This document shows, piece by piece, positions 32,496 through 42,395 of a stretch of 64,000 bases of DNA. The position numbers were made by a program, and so were the translations under genes. The notes under the pieces are model-generated. The model ran no database searches, was not told where the DNA came from, and saw nothing but the letters and a program-made list of their open reading frames with translations. How positions within the stretch are numbered: the stretch's first letter is position 1; every line of letters starts with the position of its first letter. The DNA comes from JANQNX01 sp040217095 (lineage in GTDB: Bacteria; Pseudomonadota; Gammaproteobacteria; Eutrophobiales; Eutrophobiaceae), in contig OZ245888.1 of NCBI GenBank assembly GCA_965229565.1, positions 2,645,643 through 2,709,642 of the forward strand, read 5' to 3'.

Positions 32496-34997
32496 TCAAT
32501 CATCCCGCCCCAGCTGTTTTGAAATCTCATCAATCAGGCTCTCGTTTTTATTCTTGGCCTGTGCTTTGGCAGCAGCTGCCTTTTCCTTGATACGCTTCAT
32601 CATCTCGGCCTGCATTTGCATCTGTGTTTTCGAGGGCTTGGCATCCTGATGCTCCTGCTCAAAATCCTGCAGGTCATTGGATATCTGCGCTGCAATAGCT
32701 GCCTGTTCCTGTTTCTTGCGCAGCATGTCTGCCTCATTTTCCTGCTGTGCCGATTCCGTCAATTTTGTTTTATGCATGGCATCTTCGATCTCGCGTTCGG
32801 CTTCCTTTGCCTTCAGCTCTGCTGCCTTAATCTCGGCTTCCAGCTTGTCTCTTAGTGACTGGGAACCGGTAGATTCTGTTTGTTTTTGTCGCAGTTCCTC
32901 GGCTTCCTTTAATGCCTGTTGCTTGATCTTTTCTGCTTCCTGCTTGGCCTGCTCGAGTTGTTGCATGGTCTCCCTGATATGCCTGGCTTCTTCTTCCAGT
33001 TTTTTACGCTCTGCCTCCAGTTTAGCCCTTTCCGCTTCGCGTTCCTGGTCATGGCTTTTCTTGTATTCCTCGATCATCCTGGCCGCCTCTTCCCTGGCTG
33101 CCTTACGCAAGGCCTCGGCCTCGGCTTTTTGCTTTTGCGCTTCCTCGAATTCCTTGTTATTGCGCTCATACTGCTCGGCCAGTTTCTTGCGTTCGGCTGC
33201 TATCTTGGCCTTTGCCTTTTCCTGCAAGGCCTTTTCACGTTGCTCTTCCTCCTGCTTTTTCTTTTCGGCCTGTTCTTCCAACTGACGCCTGGATTCCTCG
33301 ATTTCCTTGCGCAGGCGTTCGGCCTCTTCCATCTGCTTCCTGGCTTCTTCCTGTTGTTGTTCCTTGAGTTTCTCGGCCTCTTCCATCTGCTTCCTGGCAA
33401 GTTCAGCCTGTTGTTCCAGCTTTTCACGTTCTTTTGCCAGTTTGGCCTCTGACTCCTCCTTCAGCTTCTGCAGCTTGGACATCTCTTTGGTATTCTTGTT
33501 ATAGATATCCTCGAGTTTCTTCTTCTCGGCCTGCATCTTCTTCTCATTATCTTCCTTGAGCTTTTTCAGACGTGCTTCTTCCTGTGCTGCACGCTTCTGT
33601 GATTCTGCCTCGGCCTTTTTCTTTTCCTGCTCGAGTTTCTTGCGCTCTGCCTCAAGCTGTTTCAGCTTTTGTTCATGCTCTTTTTTCTTGGTCTCGTCTG
33701 CCTCGTCCTGTTCGCTTTGCTGCTGGGTTTGCTTGAGCCTGAAATCAGTCGTCTCCAGTTCGGCATTGAGCATCTCAACCCTTACATCGGCATCGATCTC
33801 CTCGTCATCTACCTGTTCCGGTTCAGGGCTGGGAGCCGGTTTCGCCTCTGCCGCAGGTGCGGCCGGCTTTGGCTCGGGTTTAGGTGCAGTGGGAGCAGGT
33901 TTGGGTACAACGGTTTGTACGCCGACGGCCTCCGGGTTATTGACCAGGCCACCAGTGAGGTAACTAACATCAAAACCGCGCTCGGCCAGTAAAAACGCAC
34001 CGGTAGAACTACGCACACCGGTATCACAATAAAGAATGTATTTAACCGAGGTATCAAGATTATCTGCTTTCAGTCGCAGTGAATTTAATGGCACATTAAT
34101 ACTGTCATCAATAGATGATTCTTCATGTTCATTTGGATAGCGTACATCCAGCCACTTTGCGCCCGCTTCGATCAGTTGTTCAGCTTCACTAAAACTGACG
34201 GACGAGAGGGTGGGGTTCTTGATCAGGTTTACGAAGCTATCCTTACCGAGGCGCATCAATACACCATCGGTCAGCATCTTGATCGTGGCATTACGGGTTG
34301 AATCAGATATCAGTGCTTCTTCACCAAAGCTGTCACCTGATGACAACTCGGCCAGTTTCACCTCGGTGGCCTTGGGTGAAGGCTTCCTGAATACCGCGCA
34401 GGTACCCTGTGAAATAATAAAATAGTCCTCGCCAGGGTCACCCTGCTGGATGACCACGTCACCGGCAGAATACTCAACCGGTTCCAGCATGGCGAATAAC
34501 TGGTGGATATTCTGCATCGGCATGGTGGCAAACAACTCCGATTGCAACATGGCGCTCATCCAGTCCTCGTCATCATCGGCACCATCCATTTCTTCAACCT
34601 CGACTTCCATCGAACCCATGCTGAGTTCAGAGGTGGTTTCGTTCGCAACCATCATGATCCTGTCGAGCTCTGCACGCTCAACCTGCAGGTACTTGATCAT
34701 GGTCTTGGCCTTGGCAGTAAACTGGCGCGGCTGTAACTGTGCAAGTGCGTAACGGGCCCGGTCAGAGCCGCTCTGGATGATGCTGTTTGACTGTTTGTCG
34801 GCAAAAAACTCGATTTCACCGTCGAGCAGGTAATAGGAAAAGCTGTCGGTATCGCCTTGCTTGAACAGGGTTTTGCCTTTCTTTAAATCCAGGACTTTGG
34901 ACCGATCAAGTAACCGCTTGGCAAGATTCGCGGTCAGTTCATTAATGGGAACAAAATTCCTAATAGATTCAAGTAGTTGTTCTTCGTCTGCGGACAT
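32496..34997 (-). CDS. Two-CNB-domain, rhodanese and long coiled-coil protein
   Basis: An 833-residue cytoplasmic protein with no signal or membrane segment. An N-terminal CNB-like domain (about 22-118) has a degenerate phosphate cassette. A second CNB domain (about 155-262) keeps the cassette FGEEALISDSTRNATI. A rhodanese domain (about 267-357) has the catalytic loop CDTGVRS at Cys324. Then come a Pro/Ala/Lys linker and about 430 residues of Lys/Glu/Gln/Ala-rich coiled coil. This suggests a cNMP-gated sulfurtransferase on a scaffold. The coiled coil could assemble filaments or bind a partner. The neighbours give no clear pathway. Confidence 0.85.
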   Translation of the reverse strand: MSADEEQLLESIRNFVPINELTANLAKRLLDRSKVLDLKKGKTLFKQGDTDSFSYYLLDGEIEFFADKQSNSIIQSGSDRARYALAQLQPRQFTAKAKTMIKYLQVERAELDRIMMVANETTSELSMGSMEVEVEEMDGADDDEDWMSAMLQSELFATMPMQNIHQLFAMLEPVEYSAGDVVIQQGDPGEDYFIISQGTCAVFRKPSPKATEVKLAELSSGDSFGEEALISDSTRNATIKMLTDGVLMRLGKDSFVNLIKNPTLSSVSFSEAEQLIEAGAKWLDVRYPNEHEESSIDDSINVPLNSLRLKADNLDTSVKYILYCDTGVRSSTGAFLLAERGFDVSYLTGGLVNNPEAVGVQTVVPKPAPTAPKPEPKPAAPAAEAKPAPSPEPEQVDDEEIDADVRVEMLNAELETTDFRLKQTQQQSEQDEADETKKKEHEQKLKQLEAERKKLEQEKKKAEAESQKRAAQEEARLKKLKEDNEKKMQAEKKKLEDIYNKNTKEMSKLQKLKEESEAKLAKEREKLEQQAELARKQMEEAEKLKEQQQEEARKQMEEAERLRKEIEESRRQLEEQAEKKKQEEEQREKALQEKAKAKIAAERKKLAEQYERNNKEFEEAQKQKAEAEALRKAAREEAARMIEEYKKSHDQEREAERAKLEAERKKLEEEARHIRETMQQLEQAKQEAEKIKQQALKEAEELRQKQTESTGSQSLRDKLEAEIKAAELKAKEAEREIEDAMHKTKLTESAQQENEADMLRKKQEQAAIAAQISNDLQDFEQEHQDAKPSKTQMQMQAEMMKRIKEKAAAAKAQAKNKNESLIDEISKQLGRDD

Positions 34998-35064
34998 GCT
35001 TTCCCTATTATTTATGAGCCAATGTTAAGGGTGTCAATCGGCCCTGCTTTAGCGCTGCTGCCGG

Positions 35065-35076
35065 GAGACCGGTCTC
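35065..35076. repeat. Perfect 12-bp palindrome GAGACCGGTCTC
   Basis: It lies in the gap between the DUF4230-like gene and the CNB/rhodanese gene, about 68 bp before the latter's start codon (34997). It may be an operator or part of a hairpin; there is no T-run after it. Confidence 0.35.
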
Positions 35077-35182
35077 AGGGATTGACGGCGCTCGTTTATT
35101 CCCTATGAGTATACATGATAGTGCTTAATTGTCAGCAGGAACAAATAGATACAGTGACGGAATGATCAAAACATAATACGCG

Positions 35183-35914
35183 CTAATCAAAAATGAGCGT
35201 GGCATTGTCGGGTAATTCCAGCATGAAATCGCAGGCTTTATCCCCGCAAAAACTGTTGTTGAATTCAAACAACCGTACCAGTTGCTGCCTGTCATCTTTA
35301 AACACGACCTTGATCCGATCATAGTAACCCGATGCGTTATTGTTACTGAAGAAACTATTCAGGTTCTCGGCCAGCGATTCCGCGGCCTTGTCACGGACAT
35401 TGTCGATTTGCATTTTTCCCTGCAAGCGCAGGTTGTCGGACACCTTCTTCATCAGCTCGTCGCGCATGGCGTCACTTGATGGTCCCAACCAGCTACTTGA
35501 ACTCTGGTTCTTTATGTTCGCTGTATCAAAAGCCACCGGGGTAGAGAGATATAATTTTGGTACGCGTATCTCAAGTACCCTGTCTTCCAGCTGGTAACGA
35601 AGTTCCGAGAGCTTAACGAAGTATTTGAATGTGGCACTGACCACCAGTTCTGCCTGGCCCTCACCAATAGGCCAGCGTTCAATTAACATCCGTGTTGCTT
35701 CTAGACCCATGGTAACGCTGTTACTTTCTTCTACAACCACGTATTCATCAGTCTTCGCAATGTAATGCAACTGGGTAAAGGTCGATTGAAACTGGCGCGT
35801 GGTCATTACCTTCGGCAGTGATTGAAAAGCCAATGACACTGCCAGGACAACAAGGACCATCATGAATAGCAAGGTGGCCAGGAAAAAAAATACGCGTTTA
35901 ACTTTTGCAAACAT
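35183..35914 (-). CDS. Single-pass membrane protein, DUF4230-like
   Basis: A 243-residue protein with one N-terminal membrane helix (about 8-31) and an extracytoplasmic domain with alternating strands and helices. Length and layout resemble DUF4230 proteins, but I am not certain of the family. Two Cys near the C-terminus (CGDKAC) may form a disulfide. It lies 57 bp after the sortase-system histidine kinase gene on the same strand. Confidence 0.6.
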   Translation of the reverse strand: MFAKVKRVFFFLATLLFMMVLVVLAVSLAFQSLPKVMTTRQFQSTFTQLHYIAKTDEYVVVEESNSVTMGLEATRMLIERWPIGEGQAELVVSATFKYFVKLSELRYQLEDRVLEIRVPKLYLSTPVAFDTANIKNQSSSSWLGPSSDAMRDELMKKVSDNLRLQGKMQIDNVRDKAAESLAENLNSFFSNNNASGYYDRIKVVFKDDRQQLVRLFEFNNSFCGDKACDFMLELPDNATLIFD

Positions 35915-35971
35915 TCATTCAGATTGTTTTGGCGGGATTGATTATGATTGTCAGTACAGGCATGGCGAGCG

Positions 35972-38044
35972 TCAAGGCTTGTTCTGCAATTGAAGTGTGA
36001 TACACACACCACTTTCGTCTTCGAGGTTGTGTGCTGACAGGCGGGCCTGGTGATAGTCGGCAATCAGGCGTGCAATGAATAAACCGAGACCAAGATGCGG
36101 CCCCTGCTTGCGCCGTTCCTTGCGGACAGAAACCATGGAGTTAAATAACTCGTTGGCCATACCGGCTGGTAACACAGGTCCATGGTTGATGACGTGAATC
36201 AGCGTGACCCCGGACCGGCACTGCATCTCGATAGTGATCGGTTTATCATAACTGGAAAAATCAACCGCGTTACTGATGAACTTGTCCAGCATCTGGTAGA
36301 AAAGTTCAGGACTAATTTCATGCATTACAGTCTTTTCCGGCAATACCAATACAAACTCCTGTTCCGGGTAAGCCAGCCTGTAACCATCCACGCATTTCGA
36401 AAGAAAGCCGTTCAGATCGGTTGCTTCCTTTTCAGCCTCCTGCAACGAGTTCTCGAGACTGGCCGCCTCGCTTAACCGGGTAAGTAAAGATTGCAGTCGT
36501 TGCAACCCGGTCGCTGCTGATTCCAGTGATTTTTTACGGTTCTCCGGACTGTCATCTTCCTGCAGTTGCTCCAGGGAGGACTGGACGATAGCCATGGGCG
36601 TTTTCAACTCGTGCGACAGGCTGCCAGCCATGCCTTCCAGGTAATGATGATATTGCTGCAGCCGTTCGAGAATATCACTAAAGCTTCTTGACAGTTCTCC
36701 TATCTCGTCGCGCGAAGCACTGGGTCTGAACATTCCCTTGACCCTGCCGTATTCATCGATTGCTGACGAGGCTTCACGATTTAACCTGATCAATCGTGTC
36801 GACAGGCGCCCGGCGAACAATATCAATAACAGCACCACCACGACGAAGATCAACAGTGTTTTATTAAACAGGTTGGACAACACCTGGCGTTGCATGAGCT
36901 GAATATTGTTGGTGGTTTCCTCGACGACGACAGCACCAATTACCCGGTCATCAAACCAGATTGGTGTCGCAGCTGAAACAATGACAGCGCGGCCATCCGG
37001 TGACGAGCGCCAACGCGTATCAGTCTGGCCTGACAATGCACTATTGACTTCACTACCCTTAAGCCGTGAAGCACCAGCAAGGTCATCGGTAAAATGATCG
37101 TGGGCGGGCGGCAATAATAACGTGTAAAGAATATTGAACGCGTTATCCGGGAATTCGCGCTTAAGGCTACCGTCACTCGCCAGCACCTGGCCAAACTTGT
37201 CCAGCACCCAGGTCCTGCGTCCCTCGCTACGCCCCTGCGTCAATATAATATTTTCAATGCGCTTCGATGAACGTAACAACTGGTTCGGGTAAAGATAGGT
37301 GTACTCTCCGGCCGTGGAAATGTCGTTATATTCGCTACCGTTATAATTTCTCAGGATGAATCCCATGTGATCACCAACCAGGTAAGAAGGGATCCTCATC
37401 TCTATGTTGTAACCACCTTCTACCGGCTGCCAGACAGCGGAAATATTATTGATCGTTCGCTGCACCCGGGTTTCAATCCCGTATTCATCAAAGCGCAGCT
37501 CGTAACGAAACGGACGTATCTGACCGGGACCGGTTGGTACAAAGTAATATTGGTGTAATACGTCGGCGGCATCGGTAAAGACCATGATCAGGTGATCGGC
37601 CTCGATCTTGTCGGCACTGTCTGCACCGGCATAAACAAGTGAACTGTCATTCACCTGCATGAACAGGTAATAGTAACGTTCATTGCTACTGACGATCAGG
37701 CGAAAGCTGTCAATATCGTTCTCCGAGCGATAGGTGTCTGCCCAGTCCAGGTATGACATCCAATCATCGGTATAACCATCCATTTGCACCGTGTGGTCCA
37801 GTTCGTGGATGTAAAGACTGTTGTCCTGTTGCACGGCATAGACATTGAACAACTCGTCCTGGTTATTCAAACCACCTGCTATCGCGTAGGAAGTATCGAC
37901 CAGCGTCGACTCAAGGGTGTCACGCAGGTAGCTTTCCATCTGGCGCAGATAATCGAAACCCATGAACGGGATCACCAGTACCGCCAGTGATACCAGCAGC
38001 AACTTATACTTGAGTGAAAACAGATTTGCCTTACTGGTCGTCAT
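35972..38044 (-). CDS. pdsS: Sensor histidine kinase of the proteobacterial dedicated sortase system
   Basis: A 690-residue membrane kinase: helix at about 12-30, a large periplasmic sensor region (about 31-395), a second helix (about 396-411), HAMP, a HisKA domain with phospho-acceptor His478 in SLSHELKTP, and HATPase. The very large beta-rich sensor region and its position next to the sortase genes match the dedicated-sortase-system kinase family. It presumably controls the divergent pdsO-target-sortase operon through the adjacent response regulator, 6 bp upstream. Confidence 0.9.
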   Translation of the reverse strand: MTTSKANLFSLKYKLLLVSLAVLVIPFMGFDYLRQMESYLRDTLESTLVDTSYAIAGGLNNQDELFNVYAVQQDNSLYIHELDHTVQMDGYTDDWMSYLDWADTYRSENDIDSFRLIVSSNERYYYLFMQVNDSSLVYAGADSADKIEADHLIMVFTDAADVLHQYYFVPTGPGQIRPFRYELRFDEYGIETRVQRTINNISAVWQPVEGGYNIEMRIPSYLVGDHMGFILRNYNGSEYNDISTAGEYTYLYPNQLLRSSKRIENIILTQGRSEGRRTWVLDKFGQVLASDGSLKREFPDNAFNILYTLLLPPAHDHFTDDLAGASRLKGSEVNSALSGQTDTRWRSSPDGRAVIVSAATPIWFDDRVIGAVVVEETTNNIQLMQRQVLSNLFNKTLLIFVVVVLLLILFAGRLSTRLIRLNREASSAIDEYGRVKGMFRPSASRDEIGELSRSFSDILERLQQYHHYLEGMAGSLSHELKTPMAIVQSSLEQLQEDDSPENRKKSLESAATGLQRLQSLLTRLSEAASLENSLQEAEKEATDLNGFLSKCVDGYRLAYPEQEFVLVLPEKTVMHEISPELFYQMLDKFISNAVDFSSYDKPITIEMQCRSGVTLIHVINHGPVLPAGMANELFNSMVSVRKERRKQGPHLGLGLFIARLIADYHQARLSAHNLEDESGVCITLQLQNKP

Positions 38045-38050
38045 GCATCT

Positions 38051-38740
38051 CTAGACCTTCCAGCGGTAGCCAATGCCGTAGACGGTTTCGATATGATCGA
38101 AGTTTTGGTCGAGCTGTTTGAATTTTTTTCGAATACGCTTGATGTGCGAAGTAATGGTTCCGTCATCGACAAAGATATTGGCATCATTCATCAGTTGCTC
38201 ACGGTTCTTTACATGCCCGGCCCGTTGCACCAGCGAATGCACCATCCAGAACTCGGTCAGGCTCAGGTCTACCTCGGTACCTGACCACTCGATGCGAAAT
38301 CGCTGCGTGTCCAGTAACAACTGGTCAACCCGGATCTGTTCGGTTGGCTCAGTGGTAGTTTGCAAAGCCTGTATACGTCGAAATAACGCCGCCACGCGCG
38401 CCAGGATGTGCGGCATGCTGGTGTCTTTACTGAGGTAGTCATCGGCGCCCAGCCTGAGCCCGGAGATGGTATCGAAATCGGAATCCCGTGCTGTCAGGAA
38501 GATAATCGGTAAGGTTGACGACTTCGCCCGAAGTTCACGACAAAGATCAAAGCCTGCTTCCATATCATCATCCAGGCCAATATCCAGGATAGCCAGGTCC
38601 GGCAGCTTCTTGTGAAATAACTGCCGCGCCTGTTCCTTGCTGGTAGCCGCGTGCACCTCGTAACCCTGTGCCCGCAGCGCTTTTGCATAATTCTCACAAA
38701 GTATGGGCTCATCCTCGACCAGTACGACCTGTTTTGCCAT
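38051..38740 (-). CDS. pdsR: OmpR-family response regulator of the dedicated sortase system
   Basis: A 229-residue regulator with a receiver domain (phospho-acceptor Asp53 in ILDIG, Lys in the LSKDTS segment) and a winged-helix DNA-binding domain. It is cotranscribed with the kinase and divergent from pdsO. The 175-bp gap between regulator and pdsO should hold both promoters. Confidence 0.9.
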   Translation of the reverse strand: MAKQVVLVEDEPILCENYAKALRAQGYEVHAATSKEQARQLFHKKLPDLAILDIGLDDDMEAGFDLCRELRAKSSTLPIIFLTARDSDFDTISGLRLGADDYLSKDTSMPHILARVAALFRRIQALQTTTEPTEQIRVDQLLLDTQRFRIEWSGTEVDLSLTEFWMVHSLVQRAGHVKNREQLMNDANIFVDDGTITSHIKRIRKKFKQLDQNFDHIETVYGIGYRWKV

Positions 38741-38915
38741 GTCTCATCCTGCTTTGTTTTCAGTACTTTAATACCGTGCCGAGGCGATGAACACTGCCAG
38801 CACGGCAATTGCCATATTGTTGCCATAATTCATCAGCAACTTGCCCTGATTCCTGCCCGCCGGTGCCATTTCTCCGCGCTTTAATAAGCCATGACAAAAA
38901 CAGGAGGAATCCACC

Positions 38916-39629
38916 ATGAAAAACATTAAGACAGGTTTGCTAATCAGTTTACTGATGTTTCATCCTTTCGTCAGTGCCGCCGGGGAAAACGACAGTGAAC
39001 CGGGCACGAACAACGGCCTTGGTTTTGGTATTGGTGCCCTGGTTGGCGGTCTGTTGGCAGGACCACCGGGATTGATTATCGGTGCTGCCAGTGGTGCTGT
39101 CATTGGTGATCGCCATGACAGGAAAGACCAGGAGATTGCTGAACTTGAGAAAACGCTAAACGCGAAAAGTATCGAGCTTGCCTACCAGCAGAATGAACTC
39201 GAGAAAACCCGTGCCGGTTTCGAGGCTGAGTTTCAAAAGGTCATGCTCAACCGTGAAATCCAGGCATTGGAGAAACTCAGCCAGGGTATTTCCTATGTCA
39301 TCTACTATCGAACCAACGAGGCAACGATACGCACTGACGTGATGCCACGTATCCAGCAACTGGCTGCGCTGGTTCAACCCTACCCCGAGATACAGATACG
39401 AATTGAGGGTTTTGCCGATGAACGCGGCAGCGATGACTACAACCTGGCACTGAGTAAACAACGCATTGAGCAGGTTCGTGCTGCACTCATTGATGCCGGT
39501 ATCCAGCCAGGTCGAATCCAGACCCACGCCTTTGGTGAAAAACAGGCCACGGCAAAACAGGGCGATAACGAAGGTTACGTGTTTGACCGCCGCGTCACGA
39601 TTAACCTGACACTCGACCGCGAGGTGTAA
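38916..39629 (+). CDS. pdsO: PdsO, OmpA-family protein of the sortase system
   Basis: A 237-residue exported protein with a signal peptide (about 1-22), a Gly-zipper-like segment (GFGIGALVGGLLAGPPG, about 36-52), a coiled-coil region (about 75-110) and a C-terminal OmpA-like peptidoglycan-binding domain (IEGFADERGS). A strong SD (AGGAGG) lies 8 nt before ATG 38916. It heads the operon with the sortase target 2 bp downstream, and probably anchors the system to the cell wall. Confidence 0.9.
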   Translation: MKNIKTGLLISLLMFHPFVSAAGENDSEPGTNNGLGFGIGALVGGLLAGPPGLIIGAASGAVIGDRHDRKDQEIAELEKTLNAKSIELAYQQNELEKTRAGFEAEFQKVMLNREIQALEKLSQGISYVIYYRTNEATIRTDVMPRIQQLAALVQPYPEIQIRIEGFADERGSDDYNLALSKQRIEQVRAALIDAGIQPGRIQTHAFGEKQATAKQGDNEGYVFDRRVTINLTLDREV

Positions 39630-39631
39630 TC

Positions 39632-41749
39632 ATGCGTGGCAAACAGCGGCTACGCAACGGCGAGGTCAGGTCCTGCCTGACCATCGCCGGCTTCCTCGGC
39701 CTGGTACAAATACTGGTGTTCACTTTGCTGGTACTACATAACAGTGACGCGCAGGCCAACCCGGAACAACCCGAACAAGAGACCAGCCTGGTGCATGACC
39801 TGGGCGAAATTGGACAGGGCAGTCTCCTGTTCAAACATGCCGATGCATTTCAACAGGCTCCCCTGCTGGATACACACGTCAACATGGAAATCACCGGGAT
39901 GATTAACCGTGTCACGCTGGTACAGGAATTCAGCAACCACACTGACCAGTGGCAAGAAGGTGTCTACGTGTTTCCTTTACCGGAAGATGCGGCCGTTGAT
40001 CATCTGCGCCTGCGCGTTGGCAACCGCATCATTGAAGGCCAGGTAAAAGAAAGACAGGAAGCAAAGAAAACCTATGAAAAGGCCAAACAACAGGGACAAC
40101 GGGCGGCACTGACCGAACAGGAACGACCGAATGTGTTTACCACCTCGGTGGCGAATATTCCGCCACAGGAATCGGTCATCGTCGAGATCGAGTACCAGCA
40201 GCTTGTTAAATATGACAGTGGCATATTCTCACTGCGTTTCCCCATGGTCGTCGGTACCCGTTACATACCGGGCCAGGAAAAGATCACCGGCTTTGCCGGT
40301 AGCGGCTGGGCGACCAATACCAGCGAGGTCCCGGATGCCGCACGAGTTACACCACCGGTCATGCGGGAAGAAAACCCAAGACGCAACAAGATCACGCTCA
40401 ATATCGACCTGGATGCCGGCCTGGCACTGGAAAGAATCAACAGCACCTACCACCCGGTCAACATCGACAAGCAGCCATTACGCTATCACATCAGTCTCAA
40501 GGACGGACCGACACTGGCTAACCGTGATTTTGAACTGACCTGGCAACCGCGTCCCGACGTGGCACCGAGAGCCGCATTTTTTACCGAGACAAAAGATAAC
40601 AGGCACTACGCCATGATGATGTTGCTGCCGCCGGAATCGGAACAGGCAACGACGATCAAGCGGGAACTGGTCTATGTGATCGACACCTCGGGCTCCATGG
40701 GCGGGCAGTCCATCAAGCAGGCACGCGCTGCGCTGGAGGTTGCGTTAACCCGTCTCAGGCCCGGCGACTACTTTAATATCATCCAGTTTAATTCCTTCAC
40801 ATCACAACTGTTCGGGCGCTCGCAACCGGTCAACCAGCAGACGCTGGCAAAGGCGTTACGCTATGTCCGTTCGCTCGATGCCGATGGCGGCACCGAAATG
40901 GCAACGGCAATGAAGGCGGCACTGGCCAACCAGGAAACAACTCAATTACTAAGGCAGGTGATCTTCATGACCGATGGCAGTATTGGTAATGAACAGGCCC
41001 TGTTCGAGATCATCCAGGACAAACTGGGGCAAAGCCGTTTATTTACCGTGGGAATCGGCTCTGCCCCCAATGCTTACTTCATGCAACGCGCGGCCAGTCA
41101 TGGCCGCGGCACCTATACCTACATAGGCAAACTGGACGAAGTGCAAACGCGCATGGACAAGCTGTTTGCCAAAATTGAGAGCCCTGTCTTGAAAGACATC
41201 GTGATTGACTGGGACGAAGCCACCGACGTCGAAATGTGGCCACAAAAGATTACCGACCTGTACCGTGGCGAGCCGCTTGTCATCACTGCCCGCAGCCAGC
41301 AGTTACCCGCCAAAATAAAGATCAGCGGTCGTATCGGTAGCCAACCCTGGGCATCCGAGATCGCATTAAGCGGTGGCCAGGACCGGCCGGGTATTTCCAT
41401 CCTGTGGGCACGAAAGAAAATTGCAGCGTTGATGCAGGCAAAAAGAGATGCCGAATTTGATTCCATCAAGCAAACGATTATTACAACCGCACTCGAACAT
41501 CACCTGGTCAGCAAGTACACGAGCCTGGTTGCCGTCGACGTCACGCCCGTGCGCCCGGCTGATAAATCGATGGATAGTCATGCCGTACCTACCCACCTGC
41601 CAGAGGGTTGGGACTATAACAAGGTATTTGGTCAGGCCTATCCCGCGACGGCCACCGATGCGCGTTCACAGTTTTTATTCGGGTTGATACTGATGTTTTT
41701 GTCCCTGTATTTCCTCATTACACAGCGTAGAACGACAGGTGCTCACTAA
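39632..41749 (+). CDS. Sortase target protein with VIT and von Willebrand A domains
   Basis: A 705-residue surface protein: signal/membrane helix (about 20-43), VIT domain (about 70-200), vWA domain with the metal site DTSGSMG (about 350) and a C-terminal sorting signal made of YPATATDA, a hydrophobic helix and RR. The signal departs from the usual LPxT-type by Tyr at the first position. It is the marine proteobacterial sortase target family member. The stop overlaps the sortase start (TAATG), as expected for a dedicated pair. Confidence 0.9.
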   Translation: MRGKQRLRNGEVRSCLTIAGFLGLVQILVFTLLVLHNSDAQANPEQPEQETSLVHDLGEIGQGSLLFKHADAFQQAPLLDTHVNMEITGMINRVTLVQEFSNHTDQWQEGVYVFPLPEDAAVDHLRLRVGNRIIEGQVKERQEAKKTYEKAKQQGQRAALTEQERPNVFTTSVANIPPQESVIVEIEYQQLVKYDSGIFSLRFPMVVGTRYIPGQEKITGFAGSGWATNTSEVPDAARVTPPVMREENPRRNKITLNIDLDAGLALERINSTYHPVNIDKQPLRYHISLKDGPTLANRDFELTWQPRPDVAPRAAFFTETKDNRHYAMMMLLPPESEQATTIKRELVYVIDTSGSMGGQSIKQARAALEVALTRLRPGDYFNIIQFNSFTSQLFGRSQPVNQQTLAKALRYVRSLDADGGTEMATAMKAALANQETTQLLRQVIFMTDGSIGNEQALFEIIQDKLGQSRLFTVGIGSAPNAYFMQRAASHGRGTYTYIGKLDEVQTRMDKLFAKIESPVLKDIVIDWDEATDVEMWPQKITDLYRGEPLVITARSQQLPAKIKISGRIGSQPWASEIALSGGQDRPGISILWARKKIAALMQAKRDAEFDSIKQTIITTALEHHLVSKYTSLVAVDVTPVRPADKSMDSHAVPTHLPEGWDYNKVFGQAYPATATDARSQFLFGLILMFLSLYFLITQRRTTGAH

Positions 41750-42384
41750 TGATGACAAGTACCCGCTGTGTCAATTTTTTCCTGGTCAAGGTGCGAGCGA
41801 AGCTACCAAGCAAACGAAATTTTTTACTACTGCTTATTCTTTTTAGTGGTTTGTGGTTTGTGGGTAATAGCGCCTACATCCATGCCAAGGCAACCCTGGC
41901 ACAACTCCTCCTTGAGACGGCATGGACCAACACGCTACACGGCGAACAGGAGGTAAAACCGTGGCCGTGGGCGGATACCTGGCCAGTCGCACGTCTGAGT
42001 GCTCCCCGCCTGGACATTGACCACATTGTCCTGGCCGGGGCCAGTGGTGCAACACTGGCTTTCGGCCCAGGACATCTTTTTAACAGCAGTCAGCCCGGCG
42101 CATACGGTAACGTTGTCATCTCCGGTCATCGTGATACGCACTTTGCCTTCCTTGAAGAACTAAGGGATGGCGACCGCCTGTTACTGGAAACGCGCGGCCA
42201 GCAACGACGCCACTACACCGTCAGGCAACGATTGGTGGTGAACAAAGATACGCACCCGTTTATCCCTGCAACCAACAACGATCAACTCATGCTTATTACC
42301 TGTTACCCATTCAACGCGGTGCGGGCCGGTGGGCCATTACGTTACGTCGTGATCGCCGAGGCCGAACCCGTTGTGATGACATGA
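41749..42384 (+). CDS. Class GN sortase
   Basis: A 211-residue membrane transpeptidase with an N-terminal helix (about 24-40). Catalytic His is in GHRDTHF, Cys in LITCYPF and Arg in GGPLRYV. It cleaves the target's sorting signal in the Gram-negative envelope. ATG 41749 overlaps the target stop. It is the third gene of the operon after pdsO and the target. Confidence 0.92.
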   Translation: MMTSTRCVNFFLVKVRAKLPSKRNFLLLLILFSGLWFVGNSAYIHAKATLAQLLLETAWTNTLHGEQEVKPWPWADTWPVARLSAPRLDIDHIVLAGASGATLAFGPGHLFNSSQPGAYGNVVISGHRDTHFAFLEELRDGDRLLLETRGQQRRHYTVRQRLVVNKDTHPFIPATNNDQLMLITCYPFNAVRAGGPLRYVVIAEAEPVVMT

Positions 42385-42395
42385 AGGAGAACACC

